A DNA stretch of 64,000 nucleotides, taken from contig BSWB01000007.1 of assembly GCA_033239125.1 (NCBI GenBank), positions 103,963,582 through 104,027,581 on the forward strand, read 5' to 3'. The position numbers were made by a program, and so were the translations under genes. Below are positions 1-11,556 of this stretch, piece after piece (the stretch's first letter is position 1; each line of letters starts with the position of its first letter). The notes below the pieces were generated by a model that saw only the letters and a list, made by a program, of their open reading frames with translations, searched no databases and had not been told where the DNA came from. The stretch comes from Fagopyrum homotropicum. Its lineage: Eukaryota > Streptophyta > Magnoliopsida > Caryophyllales > Polygonaceae.

Positions 1-600
1 CTAAATAGTCACCTTAAATGTCATAAAGGTGGTTCAAACAGCCGGAGTTTAGTCCTCTAGCGCTAAACCGCGGGGGTGGGCTTTAGGGCGGCAGGGGCGG
101 TTTAGGCCAGAACGCTCGATCTTGTTCTTGGCCTCTGGGGCGGCTTGGCAATACCACAGGGGGGAGGGGGGGGGGGTCTTTAATGCTTCTTGAACGTCTG
201 ACTCTTCATCATTTTGTCATTTATGATGACGATCCGTAGGGGCGGCCCAGTGTCACCGCAGGGGCCGCGACACTGGCTTTTCGACTTCACAGGTCCGTAG
301 GCTGGAGCGCAGGGTTGCCGGCTTCGCTTCTTTTGGGTGAGTCACCGCAGGGGCGGCCATAAGCGGCCGCAGGGGCGGTGACAAGCAGGTTCCAGGCGCT
401 GGCGAAGGCGCATGCTGCGTTGCCGGAGTGCAATGCCAACGCAGGGGCGGTGAAACTGCTCCGCGGGGTGGTGTGGCACCAAAAACATTTCTTCGTTGTT
501 GTTCTTCAACTCCCAAGTGTTGTTAATAACTTCTTTTGCTTCATTTGGACTTCTCTATCTTGATCAAGGTATTAGTAGCACAAACTGACTCAAAGACACT
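1..600 (-). repeat. Athila-like LTR, copy a (partial)
   Basis: This is the upstream (U3) part of an LTR read on the minus strand, rich in the word GCAGGGGCGG (about 80-450). It lacks the last ~45 bp that the complete copy ending at 14257 has, and joins the leader at the sequence AAAGACACT. The rest of this LTR lies left of the window. Small proline-rich ORFs here are products of the GC-rich word and are not called as genes. Confidence 0.8.
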
Positions 601-682
601 TAAAAGACTCTCTTGGAATGTCAGTCCTTTAGCCTTAACTTTCTTTAGCTTTGGGACTACTCCCCGGCAACGGCGCCAAATA
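601..682 (-). other. 82-bp leader with tRNA-Asp primer-binding site
   Basis: The primer site is 661-678, TGGCGCCGTTGCCGGGGA on the minus strand, complementary to the 3' end of plant tRNA-Asp(GUC). It lies 4 bp after the LTR end (TGATGAGAC at 683 on the plus strand). The remaining ~60 bp is untranslated leader that runs straight into the next LTR in place of gag. Confidence 0.8.
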
Positions 683-2140
683 TGATGAGACTAAAAATCT
701 ATAGTCGTTGTCTTTCAGATTTAGTCAAAGTATATTACCTAACATTACACTAACCGGATTGTATTGTGTAAGTAAGGGTCAAACCCAAGAGAGTCTAGTC
801 GAGTTTTGATTAGATTCAATTACCGAATTGTAACAAATGGGGGGGGTGGATTGTAACAAAAAAAGACAAAAACACATAAAAATCAAGCAAAGATGGTGAT
901 AATAGATATGGAATGAGGAGCTACACTAGGTTGGATCTTAGCATGCACACTACTTGGTTGGTTCTTTTTATAAGTTATTCACCAACGTCTCATCTTGATC
1001 TTAGATATGTGTTGAGCCAACCGGCATCAACACAACTTAACGAGATTATTGATCCATAAACCTACAAGATCAAAGTACAAGTTAGCATTCTAGCAAAGAC
1101 AAAGAGGTATAAATAATGAATAAATAAACCGTCAATCCTTCTTTATAGTTATAATCCTTTCTTTTTAGTAATTACAACCAGCTTTTACCTAAAGGTTTAC
1201 TGCTAGATTAAGGACCCGAACCCGGAATCGATTCATCCTAGTACTTTGCATGCATTAGACACTTAGGTGATCAATCTAAGTGATAAGAGACATGCAAACA
1301 TAAGTTAAAGCTCAAGGAAATATAACACAAATTGAGTGAATAAAACTTATATTATGAAAGACTTACATCCAAGTACCAATGCAACTTCGAAACAACCAAA
1401 TGTAGCAAAGGAAGCTAGAAACTCATTAAAAGATGGCACTAAGAAAAATAGAGCTTTTGGGGGAAAATGATGGATGATTCTAACAATTAGCCAAGGGCTC
1501 TATTTATACTATAAATTATATTAAAAGGATGTAAATGGGCTGCCTAAATAGTCACTTTAAATGTCATAAAGGTGGTTCAAACAGCCGAAGTTTAGTCCTC
1601 TAGCGCTAAACCGCGGGGGTGGGCTTTAGGGCGGCAGGGGCGGTTTAGGCCAGAACGCTCGATCTTGTTCTTGGCCTCTGGGGCGGCTTGGCAATACCAC
1701 AGGGGGGAGGGGGGGTCTTTAATGCTTCTTAAATGTCTGACTCTTCATCATTTTGTCATTTATGATGACGATCCGTAGGGGCGGCCCAGTGTCACCGCAG
1801 GGGCCGCGACACTGGCTTTTCGACTTCACAGGTCCGTAGGCTGGAGCGCAGGGTTGCCGGCTTCGCTTCTTTTGGGTGAGTCACCGCAGGGGCGGCCAGA
1901 AGTGGCCGCAGGGGCGGTGACAAGCAGGTTCCGGGCGCTGGCGAAGGCGCATGCTGCGTTGCCGGAGTGCAATGCCAATGCAGGGGCGGTGAAACTGCTC
2001 CGCGGGGGTGGTGTGGCACCAAAAACATTTCTTCGTTGTTGTTCTTCAACTCCCAAGTGTTGTTAATACCTTCTTTTGCTTCATTTGGACTTCTCTATCT
2101 TGATCAAGGTATTAGTAGCACAAACTGACTCAAAGACACT
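683..2140 (-). repeat. Athila-like LTR, copy b
   Basis: This is a nearly complete LTR of 1458 bp that lacks its outermost ~45 bp on the U3 side. On the minus strand it has the GC-rich word cluster (about 1600-2020), a TATA box (1500-1508), and an untranslated R/U5 part ending at the TGATGAGAC terminus. It matches copy a closely where they overlap. Confidence 0.8.
1500..1508 (-). promoter_or_regulatory. TATA box of Athila-like LTR copy b
   Basis: The minus strand reads TATAAATAG, the classic plant LTR promoter form, and the following 'agcccttggc' is conserved in the other LTR copies (near 12025, 13575, 21300 and 22835). It sits just downstream of the GC-rich word cluster in transcription order. 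Confidence 0.6.
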
Positions 2141-2222
2141 TAAAAGACTCTCTTGGAATGTCAGTCCTTTAGCCTTAACCTTCTTTAGCTTTGGGACTAC
2201 TCCCCGGCAACGGCGCCAAATA
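2141..2222 (-). other. 82-bp leader with tRNA-Asp primer site, second copy
   Basis: It has the same structure and the same junction to the truncated LTR as 601-682. The primer site is 2201-2218. The spacing between successive primer sites is 1540 bp. Confidence 0.8.
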
Positions 2223-2576
2223 TGATGAGACTAAAAATCTATAGTCGTTGTCTTTCAGATTTAGTCAAAGTATATTACCTAACATTACACTAACCGGATT
2301 GTATTGTGTAAGTAAGGGTCAAACCCAAGAGAGTCTAGTCGAGTTTTGATTAGATTCAATTACCGAATTGTAACAAATGGGGGGGGGGGTGGATTGTAAC
2401 AAAACAAGACAAAAACACATAAAAATCAAGCAAAGATGGTGATAATAGATATGGAATGAGGAGCTACACTAGGTTGGATCTTAGCATGCACACTACTTGG
2501 TTGGTTCTTTTTATAAGTTATTCACCAACGTCTCATCTTGATCTTAGATATGTGTTGAGCCAACCGGCATTAACAC
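2223..2576 (-). repeat. Athila-like LTR, copy c, first part
   Basis: This is the U5-side part of an LTR interrupted by the Tekay-like element at 2577. Its last five bases AACAC (2572-2576) are repeated at 11552-11556, where the same LTR resumes. The uninterrupted form is visible in copy b (near 1030). Confidence 0.85.
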
Positions 2577-3056
2577 TGTAATAGCTAGGATTTCCGAATT
2601 CTAATTAATGTTGATTAAATTAATCGTTTATAGTAATTGACATATAACTCGCGAAGATTTCGTAAGTGATGAGTATGAGTCCCACCGTTATGTTCCTGGC
2701 GTAATTTTGGACGTTTGGAGAAATTTTTACTTTTTCCCCCGGGTAATTATTTTTACTCTCCGGTGTTATTTGGAGCATTTGGGAGCTCCAATTAATAAAA
2801 ATGCAGTTGAAAGAAATGATGAGGACATCGGATATGTCCTAGATATGAAATAACATGTATAGGCAAAACGGCCAAAAGAGTCGCTATTTCGTTTCTTAAC
2901 GGCTAAGAAAGACAGCTTAGGAATACACGTTTTCCGAGGCAGTTGTGGAATAATTATCCCTACAATATTCCAGATTTAATGTTCCAATCTCGAGAAGTTT
3001 GGAGAAAGAGGTTCGGCCCGCCTTTGGATCGGTTAAAGGATAATTATCGTCTTCAC

Positions 3057-3065
3057 TATAAATAG
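3057..3065 (+). promoter_or_regulatory. TATA box, 5' LTR of Tekay-like element 1
   Basis: TATAAATAG is preceded by an AT-rich stretch. The same site is present in the 3' LTR at 9922-9930, next to a short local duplication of 'aaggataattatcg'. Confidence 0.6.
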
Positions 3066-3863
3066 CGGAAAATCCTTTATTAATACATTTTCTTTCACGT
3101 TTCCTCGTAAAAGCTCTGATTTCTCTCAACCTTCAAACTCAGATCTACTCTCCGTTTCTAATCTGATTTCAATTCCGTTTGGGTTTCTGGATTCCTCTCT
3201 TCATTCTCTTCATATAGGTACCGAGTTTCTGCACTTCCGAGTATATGGAGGGCTGGTCGAGCATATATGTCACCAGGACGGTTCCGTCGCTCAGATTCCG
3301 GTGAATTTGATGTTGCCCTTGCGTAGCCTGCGTCGCTGTGTTTCCGAATCTTCTTTCAGATCGTCAATCGGGTTAGTAACGAATAAGTTATGAATTTATT
3401 CGTTTTCCGTACTGCGATTTGGCCTAAATTGACTTTAGGCTTGTCAAAATGGATAATTAGAAATTCCATTATGGTCGTTATATTATTCTGGTGATTATGG
3501 ATAGTTTGTTTGGTGAAATCTGATGACAGGTGGGTTTAGAAATTGCCTGCGGGCAAAACGTTATTTTGGCGAAATCTAATTAATTAATTAAAGGTTAATT
3601 AATTAAATTAGGATTAAATTTGAGATTGAGGAATGTTGATTAGATACTACCTTGAGATTTGAGGAATTGTGAGTTATGCTGAGATATTGAGGTTTAGTTG
3701 GTTGTGAGGCTCATAGATTGAGTATGATCCTTATGGATCCCTTTGGGTCTAGGTGTGACCCCTTTGATGAATAGAGGTTGATATATCTCTTTATGCCTTG
3801 TTTATAGGCCGTGTTGTCCCTCCAGTGTAGAGGTGATCGTGGTTGAGTTTGTACGAGGTTGAG

Positions 3864-3882
3864 GTAAGTCCGTAGGACTTAC
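3864..3882 (+). promoter_or_regulatory. Inverted repeat with embedded 5' splice-site consensus in Tekay LTR
   Basis: GTAAGTCC-GTA-GGACTTAC forms 8-bp arms around 3 bp and follows GAG, giving GAG|GTAAGT, a strong plant donor site. The element recurs at 10728-10746, 26324-26342 (minus) and 61247-61265 (minus). In the last copy the upstream context has changed to CAG yet the donor consensus is kept. It lies about 800 bp downstream of the TATA box. Confidence 0.45.
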
Positions 3883-4695
3883 TTAGCTACCATCCCTATA
3901 TTGGGTGTTTGCATGAGTGGTGTGTGCTTTATATGTTTGCTATGATAGCATGAGTTGTCGTTTTTATCGACCTATGTTCTATTAACTGCCCCACTGCGTG
4001 GCTGTGATAACCTTTCCCTTTCATCCCGCCGTGGAGTCTGGGAGGTTCTTTGTTGTCGGGCCAGACTGGTTTACAGGCAGGGCACAATCCACTCCCATAG
4101 GGTGCACGGATTGTGTGACCGATACTCGTACAGTTGGACATTGCACTCAGAGGCGGGGATGTATCGGTCCTCGTGTCACATACTTTCATCTATCTATATA
4201 TATATATATACGGTTTTTGAGTGAATGGTTATTATATAAAGATAATAAATGGGTAAATGTGTGATAGCATGTTGATGTGTTTATCTTTCATGATTGTGCT
4301 TGTGCTTATGCATTACCTCATATATGTATGGTTAGCTAACGGTTTCATACCGTGTTGTAGATGTTTACACGTTAGGCGCTACTGGGTGATATGGCAAGGT
4401 GACAGGCCGAGGACTCTCGTACATTAGGTGGTTGGTTTGGGGTTGTTGTGTTTCCCCTCCTGCGTGAGGATGATCTTTTGTACCTCCTATGTGAGGATGT
4501 CGTTTTATATACTCGGCTATGTTGTTGTTTACTTTGGGTCGTACTGTTTATACTGTTTTTTGTATTTGTTTTATATCTGTCAGTGCCATGTTGTAAGGTC
4601 CAGTGAACTTGTTGTCAAGCTAGGGTCAGGATCCATTGTGAGATCCTAGCCCAATGTGACATCCCGAGTCCCGCGGATTCGGGGTGTTACAGAGT

Positions 4696-4707
4696 TGGTA
4701 TCAGAGC
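4696..4707 (+). other. Primer-binding site, initiator Met tRNA
   Basis: TGGTATCAGAGC, four bases after the 5' LTR end, is the complement of the 3' end of plant initiator tRNA-Met, the usual primer of Tekay-like and most copia elements. Confidence 0.9.
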
Positions 4708-4980
4708 CCAGGTTGACAACAATGGCACTTGCTACCTGAAAGAGGTTTGATAGGTAAAATAAACAGAGCCCACATGGGATTGACGTTTTCAAAGGTTTTG
4801 GTTTTAAGTGTGGTTTTGGGATAGAATGTACGAGAAGTCGTCACCTCTGCCATGGATCTCTGCAGCGTAGATATGTATATATATTTGTGTGTACTATGGA
4901 TTATGTGGATGTATTATATACATATCGATACCTATGGCATATATATATAGCCTTATAAGATTAGGTGCGTATATCCTACA

Positions 4981-5660
4981 GATGACTCAGACTAGAGCAA
5001 TATCTGTAGTGGGATGAGGTAGGGGTACACCCCCTCTTTCTCCAGTGGTGATAAGTCAGGGACCAGTTTTCGCTATTGTTTAGCCTATGGCAGAGAACGA
5101 GTTTGAAGAGGCTGATCGTGTCTCCATGAGTAGATCCGAGTTTCAAGAATATATGTAACAAGTATATGAAGCGGTGATAGCGGTAGATCCACACCGGATT
5201 TACCAACAATTGTGAGATCAACTGAAGCTTCTGGATCCGGAAAGAAGGAATGGACTGAATCAGTTACTGGAGAAGGAAAGATAATGAATGGGGAACCAAG
5301 TCCAATATCAGGACAATCTAGTGATCCTTTGGCCATGAAGATGACTAGCAAGGAACTACAGTGTTTTAATTGCGTGGAAGTTGGGACACTGGCGAGCTGT
5401 GTGCCCAAAGGCACCCATCATATTCTTTACGTGTGGTAAAGAAGGACATAGAGCGAAGTTTTGTCGACAGGGCGAGGCATTGCCTTTACAGGTTCCCTTC
5501 AAGAGTGAGATCATTCCAGGTGAACGACGAAGGTCGAGTTACCCTTCAGTTGCACAGGTTGCAAGGATGGGATGATTATGTTTCAGTTGTGGCTATCCAG
5601 ATCATTTGCGTTCTGTGTGCCCTTTGGCACTGATAGCTTGTTTCACTTGTGGTGAGTTAG
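4981..5660 (+). pseudogene. Tekay-like gag remnant with several zinc knuckles
   Basis: Gag coats the RNA genome in the virus-like particle. The start is probably the ATG at 4981 (MTQTRA), followed by stops that look like arginine or glutamine codons turned into TGA and TAG. CCHC knuckles are visible at about 5365-5410 (CFNC, with the expected Gly and His altered), 5430-5465 (FTCGKEGHRAKFC, intact apart from the first Cys), 5577-5625 (CFSCGYPDHLRSVC) and 5640-5680 (CFTCGELGHL). With four knuckle-like units in different frames, either the knuckle region was duplicated or it was always long. The gag is shorter than usual, suggesting an internal deletion between 5160 and 5210. Confidence 0.7.
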
Positions 5661-5679
5661 GTCATCTGGCCCTTTCTGT

Positions 5680-6160
5680 CAGCACGGTGGTGTTTCTTCC
5701 CAGCAAGACCTTCCTCTTTCCGGTGCAGAAAGAGTGGAAGTGGCGGCTATAGTAATGACCTCAGTGATACCTGAGGAGCATGGATTTGACATTGAGTGAT
5801 GATATGTAGAGGAGCTACGAGTGTTAGCTGTTATAGGTACCATTCTCGTTAATGGTTTACCTGGTGGATTTTTTCTTGTTGTGAGTGCTATGCACGTCAT
5901 GTCTTTGGATGCATGCGTTAATGGTTGAATTTTGGTATATAGTAGAAGGTGGATTTTCCTTTACAAGATTACCTTTTTGGGTCTGAGATACCCGGGAGAT
6001 GCGTGTTTGTTCCCTTATTTCAGGGACCCGTGTATGGTTGCAGACTTCTTTGTCATGTCGTAGGTGCATGAGGAAGTCATTATGTGTATGGTTTGGATGA
6101 ATAGATATCATGTGGTGTTAGCTTTTAATAGTAAGACTATTATAGTCTTTACTGAGTTGA
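5680..6160 (+). pseudogene. Aspartic protease remnant of Tekay-like pol
   Basis: The segment translates in patches to a retropepsin-like region: a strand GTILVNG (near 5835), then SLDACV (near 5905), then FRDPCMVADFFVM (near 6020). The catalytic D-S/T-G triplet expected before SLDACV is not there, so the enzyme is dead. It lies directly after gag, as in chromoviruses. Confidence 0.55.
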
Positions 6161-6499
6161 GTTAAATAGAGGTCTTCTGAGGTTAAGACCTTTGAAGAGA
6201 CGGGTTTGTCATCAGGACTGTACGAGCAACGAGCTGATAGCACAAGGATGTGACGCCTTCTAGTGTTATACCATGAAGGAGCGAGATAGTCCAACATTGG
6301 AAGGTATTCCAGCTGTTTATGAGTTTATAGATGTGTGACTGAACCGTCTAGTTGCCACCTCAACGAAGTGTGGACATTGTTATTGAGTTGAAGTATGATA
6401 CAAGATTGAATGGGAAAGCTACACTATATGGTGCTTGTTGAGATATTGTACTGATAACTTGAAAAGTTGACTGAAACGGGCTTCTTTTACCCTAGTGGG

Positions 6500-7260
6500 T
6501 TCCATGTTCCGTATTGACGACCTGATGAGTTAGCTTCAAGAAGCAATTGTGTTTTCAAGATTCCTTTGTGCTCAAGATATCCCTAGTCATGGATGAGAGA
6601 GCAGCATGTGTATGAGATAGCATCCCATACCCGTTATGGACACTACGAGTTTGTAGTGATGTCATTTGGGTGACGAATGTTTTAGTAGTTTTTATGGAGT
6701 TGATGAACAGTATCTTCATCGACTTCCTTGATTAGTTGGTGGTGGACTTCATTGATGACATGTCGGTATACTCTCATAGTAGAGAATAGTAGACCGATCG
6801 TCTGAGGACCGTTCTACAGATTTTGAGAGATAGAGGGTTGTATTCTATGCTCTCTAAGTGTAAGTTGAGATGCCAGTAGTAGCCTTTTTAGGCCATGTTG
6901 TCTCCGCCAGTGGGATCATGGTTGACCTGGCGAGAACTAAGTATGTTGTAACATGGGAGATACTGATGAACATTAAGGGATACGTAGTTTTCTCGGCTCA
7001 GCCGATTGCTACCAATGCTTTGAGGAAGGATTTTATATGATTACGTATTCATTTGCGAGTCTTTTGAGAAGACCGTACCGGTGTGATCTTCATGTCAGAT
7101 TTCTATAGATCATAGGAATCTGAAGTATATTTTATGCAACAAGGGTTGAATATTTGACTTGAAGATTCCATATCATTCAGAGAAGTTGAACGTTGTCGTC
7201 GATAACTTGAATGGAAAGACGCTCCAAGAGAAGATGATTGTGAGACTGATAGTTCAGCCT
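6500..7260 (+). pseudogene. Reverse transcriptase and RNase H remnant, Tekay-like
   Basis: Patches resemble chromovirus RT: YEFVVMSFG (near 6650) and FIDDMSVYS (near 6750), which holds the catalytic Asp pair, and an RNase H / connection tract with IDHRNLKYI (near 7110) and YHSEKLNVVVDNL (near 7170). Much of the N-terminal half of RT is missing or unreadable, and stops occur every few tens of codons. Confidence 0.6.
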
Positions 7261-7559
7261 AAACTTTAGAGAGATCTAGCTTGGCTAGAGTTGAACAATC
7301 AGTTCCTTGATGAGGATACCCAATTATACCTCAGAGGTTCTACCTGGTCTGTTGGATGAAGTCCAACAGAAGCAAGAGACCTGCCCGACCTTGACAAGGT
7401 TTAGAGAAAGGATGTCTCGTACTGAGGCACCATAGTTCTCCATTGGAGTAGATGGATTGATGAAGAGTCATGACCGCTTTTGTGTACCTGCTGATGGAGA
7501 TGGAGACATAGAATATTACGGTATACCCACTGTACGCCTTATTCAATACATTCAGGTAC

Positions 7560-8660
7560 GAGTAAGATGTACCACGAGATGAGACGATTATATTGTATGA
7601 AGCCGATATAACTAGATTTGTGATACAGTGTGTGACCTGTCAGCAGGTCCAAATAGAGTATTTCCGATCTAGATATAAGCCCCACCGACTAACAGTGTAG
7701 TAGTAGAATTTGAGAGGACATCTCTATGGACTTTGTTATGGGATTGTGACCCAGTAGAAGATTGATGTTATTTGGATTGTTGGTAACAGATTAATGAAAC
7801 CGGCACGTTTCATTTCTATCAAAAGGACGTGTCTAGTGAATGAATTGGCTGAGGAGTACACTAGACAGATAGTGAGACTTCATGGTATACCGAGAACGAT
7901 CATTTCTGATTGAGATGGATGTTTTTACTTTGAGATTTTGGGCAGCAGATTCAGACTGCTTTAGGGACGAGTTTGTACCTCATGACTACACTTCACCCCC
8001 TGACAGATGGTCAGTTAGAGAGGATCATCTAGATCTTAAAGATCTATTATAAGTTGTAAGTCGAATGGGAAACGTGGATGGTTATATATTACCTTCCATT
8101 AATGAGTTTATTATATAACAATGAAGGACGTGCATCTTTCTGGGATGGCCCTATGAGGCAATATATATAGACATAGATGTCGTATATCCTTATGCTAGAA
8201 GTGATCTAGCAGTAGTAGTAGAAATAACACATGACCAGACTCAGAATTTTATAGTTCAAGTAACGATGATTAAAGGAAGAGTGTTGGCTCTACATAGTCG
8301 CCAGATTGTGTGTGCAGACAAGAGGTGTTAACCTCTAAAGTTCAAGTGAGAGTTCATGTCCGGCTGGAGGTATCTCAGCTGTGAGACGTTTGTTGTGTAT
8401 TATGGAAAGGGGAACTAAGTTTCCAATATGTCGGTTACTTGAGATCTTGATCAGTTTTGTGAAGGCAATATGATGTTTAGCTTTCACTCTGAAGTTGGTG
8501 GATGTTCACCCAGTGTTCATGTGTCTCAACTGAGGAAGTATATACCAGGTTGGAAACACTTTGTGAGTTATAATGATCTAGTGGTTAAGTTGAACCACAT
8601 CGTTGTTGAGCATCTGATTACATTCTTGGAATAAGATATGAAACGCTTGCATTTGAAAGA
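7560..8660 (+). pseudogene. Integrase and chromodomain remnant, Tekay-like
   Basis: Recognisable patches are the CxxCQQ end of the zinc domain (CVTCQQV-like, near 7630), EDISMDFV (7715), STLDR and the target D-region (near 7855), and, at the C-terminus, VHVSQLRKYIP (8515-8550), the phrase that precedes the chromodomain in Tekay-like integrases. A degraded chromodomain follows to about 8760. The chromodomain is thought to direct integration to heterochromatin. Confidence 0.6.
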
Positions 8661-8919
8661 CATTCCCATATTGAGGATATTATGGTCGAGATGAAGACCT
8701 GAAGAGGCTATGTGAGAGACTGAGGATATTGTCCTGAGGAACTATCCAGAGTATATGTTGGGACAGACCCATTTGTGGGAGCACGAGTAGATCTTAGTGC
8801 TATCTTGATGAATGTTGTGCTTATGTGCTTATATGCCTTGATGTGTTATTCCATGCTAGTTGTGATGTGATTTATGATCTTAGTAGATCTTGATGTGCTA
8901 GCGTGATGTATGTTATAGC

Positions 8920-9340
8920 TGGAGATGATTACTTCCTCTACGCTATCCGAGTATGATTATATTTATAGCTAGAGATGGTTCTTTCCTCCATGTTATTTGA
9001 GTTTGATTATGATTCAGCTGGAGATGGTTCTTTTCTCCATGCTACCTTGATGGACATAGTTTTAGTGGAGATGTGATTCCTCCATGCGATATATATGCTT
9101 ATGGTTTGCTAGAGACGTATTTCCTCTATGCTTGTGATATGTTTGGGCTAGAGATGTGCTTCCTCTATGCCTTGTGATGTGGTATGGCGAGAGACGTGAT
9201 TCCTCTACGCCTTTGGGTAGCGTTATGACCCTGTTTTTGGAGTTGATGATTCCTCCATGGTGACATTGAGGTTATAGATTGTTATAGGTGATGACCTTCT
9301 GAACGGAGATGTGATACCTCCGATAGAGAGAGTGAGAGTT
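8920..9340 (+). repeat. Degenerate minisatellite in the 3' non-coding region of Tekay-like element 1
   Basis: A unit of about 45-60 bp with core GAGATG.gaTTCCTCCATGC recurs around nine times with drift (near 8930, 8980, 9025, 9070, 9115, 9155, 9190, 9240, 9305). It lies between the chromodomain and the polypurine tract. The same kind of repeat is found in the same place in the elements at 27470-27600 and 62510-62790, so it is a family trait. Confidence 0.7.
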
Positions 9341-9384
9341 ATACCTCGGCTTATGGGTCCGAGATGACTTTGGGATTTTGCAAG

Positions 9385-9418
9385 TTTCGGGACGAAACTT
9401 TTTTTTAGGGGTGTGTGA
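9385..9418 (+). other. Polypurine tract region before 3' LTR
   Basis: The stretch has GGGACGAAACTT, a T-run and AGGGG just before the 3' LTR start at 9419. This phrase is typical of the plus-strand primer region in Tekay-like elements and is repeated in inverse at 27330-27365 and 62379-62412. Confidence 0.7.
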
Positions 9419-11551
9419 TGTAATAGTTAGGATTTCCGAATTCTAATTAATGTTGATTAAATTAATCGTTTATAGTAATTGACATATAACTCGCGAAGAT
9501 TTCGCAAGTGATGAGTATGAGTCCCACCGTTATGTTCCTGGCGTAATTTTGGACGTTTGGAGAAATTTTTACTTTTTCCCCCGGGTAATTATTTTTACCC
9601 TCCGGTGTTATTTGGAGCATTTGGGAGCTCCAATTAATAAAAATGCAGTTGAGAGAAATGATCAGGACATCGGATATGTCCTAGATATGAAATAACATGT
9701 ATAGGCAAAACGGCCAAAAGAGTCGCTATTTCGTTTCTTAACGGCTAAGAAAGATAGCTTAGGAATACACGTTTTTCGAGGCAGTTGTGGAATAATTATC
9801 CCTACAATATTCCAGATTTAATGTTCCAATCTCGACAAGTTTGGAGAAAGAGGTTCGGCCCGCCTTTGTATCGGTTAAAGGATAATTATCGACTTTACTA
9901 AAGGATAATTATCGTCTTCACTATAAATAGCGGAAAATCCTTTATTAATTCATTTTCTTTCACGTTTCCTCGTAAAAGCTCTGATTTCTCTCAACCTTCA
10001 AACTCAGATCTACTCTCCGTTTCTAATCCGATTTCAATTCCGTTTGAGTTTCTAGATTCCTCTCTTCATTCTCTTCATATCGGACCGAGTTTCTGCATTT
10101 CCGAGTATATAGAGGGCTGGTCGAGCATATATGTCACCAGGACGGTTCCGTCGCTCAGATTCCGGTGAATTTGATGTTGTCCATGCGTAACCTGCGTCGC
10201 TGTGTTTCCGAATCTTCTTTCAGATCGTCAATCGGGTTAGTAACGAATAAGTTATGAATTTATTCGTTTTCCGTACTGCGATTTGGCCTAAATTGACTTT
10301 AGGCTTGTCAAAATGGATAATTAGAAATTCCATTATGGTCGTTATATTATTCTGGTGATTATGGATAGTTTGTTTGATGAAATCTGATGACAGGTGGGTT
10401 TAGAAATTGCCTGCGGGCAAAACGTTATTCTGGCAAAATCTAATTAATTAATTAAAGGTTAATTAATTACATTAGGATTAAAATTGAGATTGAGGAATGT
10501 TGATTAGATACTACGTTGAGATTTGAGGAATTGTTAGTTATGCTGAGATATTGAGGTTTAGTTGATTGTGAGGCTCATAGATTGAGTATGATCCTTATGG
10601 ATCCCTTTGGGTCTAGGTGTGACCCCTTTGATGAATAGAGGTTGATATATCTCTTTATGCCTTGTTTATAGGCCGTGTTGTCCCTCCAGTGTAGAGGTGA
10701 TCGTGGTTGAGTTTGTACGAGGTTGAGGTAAGTCCGTAGGACTTACTTAGCTACCATCCCTATATTGGGTGTTTGCATGAGTGGTGTGTGCTTTATATGT
10801 TTGCTATGATAGCATGAGTTGTCGTTTTTATCGACCTATATTCTATTGACTGCCCCACTGCGTGGCTGTGATAACCTTTCCCTTTCATCCCGCCGTGGAG
10901 TCTGGGAGGTTCTTTGTTGTCGGGCCAGACTGGTTTACAGGAAGGGCACAATCCACTCCCATAGGGTGCACGGATTGTGTGACCGATACTCGTACAGCTG
11001 GACATTGCACTCAGAGGCGGGGATGTATCGGTCCTCGTGTCACATACTTTCATCTATCTATATATATATACGGTTTTTGAGTGAATGGTTATTATATAAA
11101 GATAATAAATGGGTAAATGTGTGATAGCATGCTTATGTGTTTATCTTTCATGATTGTGCTTGTGCTTATGCATTACCTCATATATGTATGGTTAGCTAAC
11201 GGTTTCATACCGTGTTGTAAATGTTTACAGGTTAGGCGCTACTGGGTGATCTGGCAGGGTGACAGGCCGAGGACTCTCGTACATTAGGTGGTTGGTTTGG
11301 GTTTGTTGTGTTTCCCCTCCTGCGTGAGGATGATCTTTTGTACCTCCTATGTGAGGATATCGTTTTATATACTCGGCTATGTTGTTGTTTACTTTGGGTC
11401 GTACAGTTTATACTGTTTTATGTATTTGTTTTATATCTGTCAGTGCCATGTTGTAAGGTCCAGTGAACTTGTTGTCAGGCTAGGGTCAAGATCCATTGTG
11501 AGATCCTAGCCCAATGTGACATCCCGAGTCCCGCGGATTCGGGGTGTTACA
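9419..11551 (+). repeat. 3' LTR of Tekay-like element 1
   Basis: It matches 2577-4691 throughout, with scattered substitutions, a duplication of about 20-25 bp near 9885-9915 (the phrase 'aaggataattatcg' appears twice) and a shorter TA run near 11058. It ends TGTTACA followed by the target duplication AACAC. Confidence 0.9.
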
Positions 11552-11556
11552 AACAC

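Larger units (their letters stand above)
2577..4691 (+). repeat. 5' LTR of Tekay-like element 1
   Basis: It runs TGTAATAG to TGTTACA. The TATA box TATAAATAG is at 3057-3065, leaving about 1.6 kb of R and U5. A short inverted repeat with a splice-donor-like core lies at 3864-3882. About nine substitutions separate it from the 3' LTR in the first ~480 bp. Small ORFs near 3929-4264 recur in both LTRs only because the LTRs are copies. Confidence 0.9.
2577..11551 (+). mobile_element. Tekay-like chromovirus (Ty3/gypsy), complete but coding-dead
   Basis: The 8975-bp element has LTRs of 2115 and 2133 bp that begin TGTAATAG and end TGTTACA, an initiator-Met primer site, gag-PR-RT-RH-INT-chromodomain remains and a polypurine tract. 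It is flanked by the perfect 5-bp duplication AACAC (2572-2576 and 11552-11556) inside an Athila-like LTR. All coding domains carry many stops, often TGA or TAG where CGA, CAG or TGG is expected. Chromodomain-type integrase C-terminus and LTR sequence point to the Tekay/Del clade. Confidence 0.9.

Noticed and set aside
1792..2066. Proline-rich small ORFs repeated in several LTR copies (also near 253-516, 12350-12574, 13858-14134, 21584-21836)
   Set aside because: They recur only because the LTR recurs, lie in U3 upstream of the TATA box, and change frame between copies. Their composition comes from the GC word.
3929..4264. Overlapping 86-89-codon ORFs on both strands, also at 10793-11124
   Set aside because: They are inside the U5 of both LTRs of one element and show no domain.
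8920..9340. Regularly spaced repeats considered as a CRISPR-like array
   Set aside because: This is a plant genome; units drift, spacing is irregular and spacers are not unique. It is a minisatellite within a retrotransposon.
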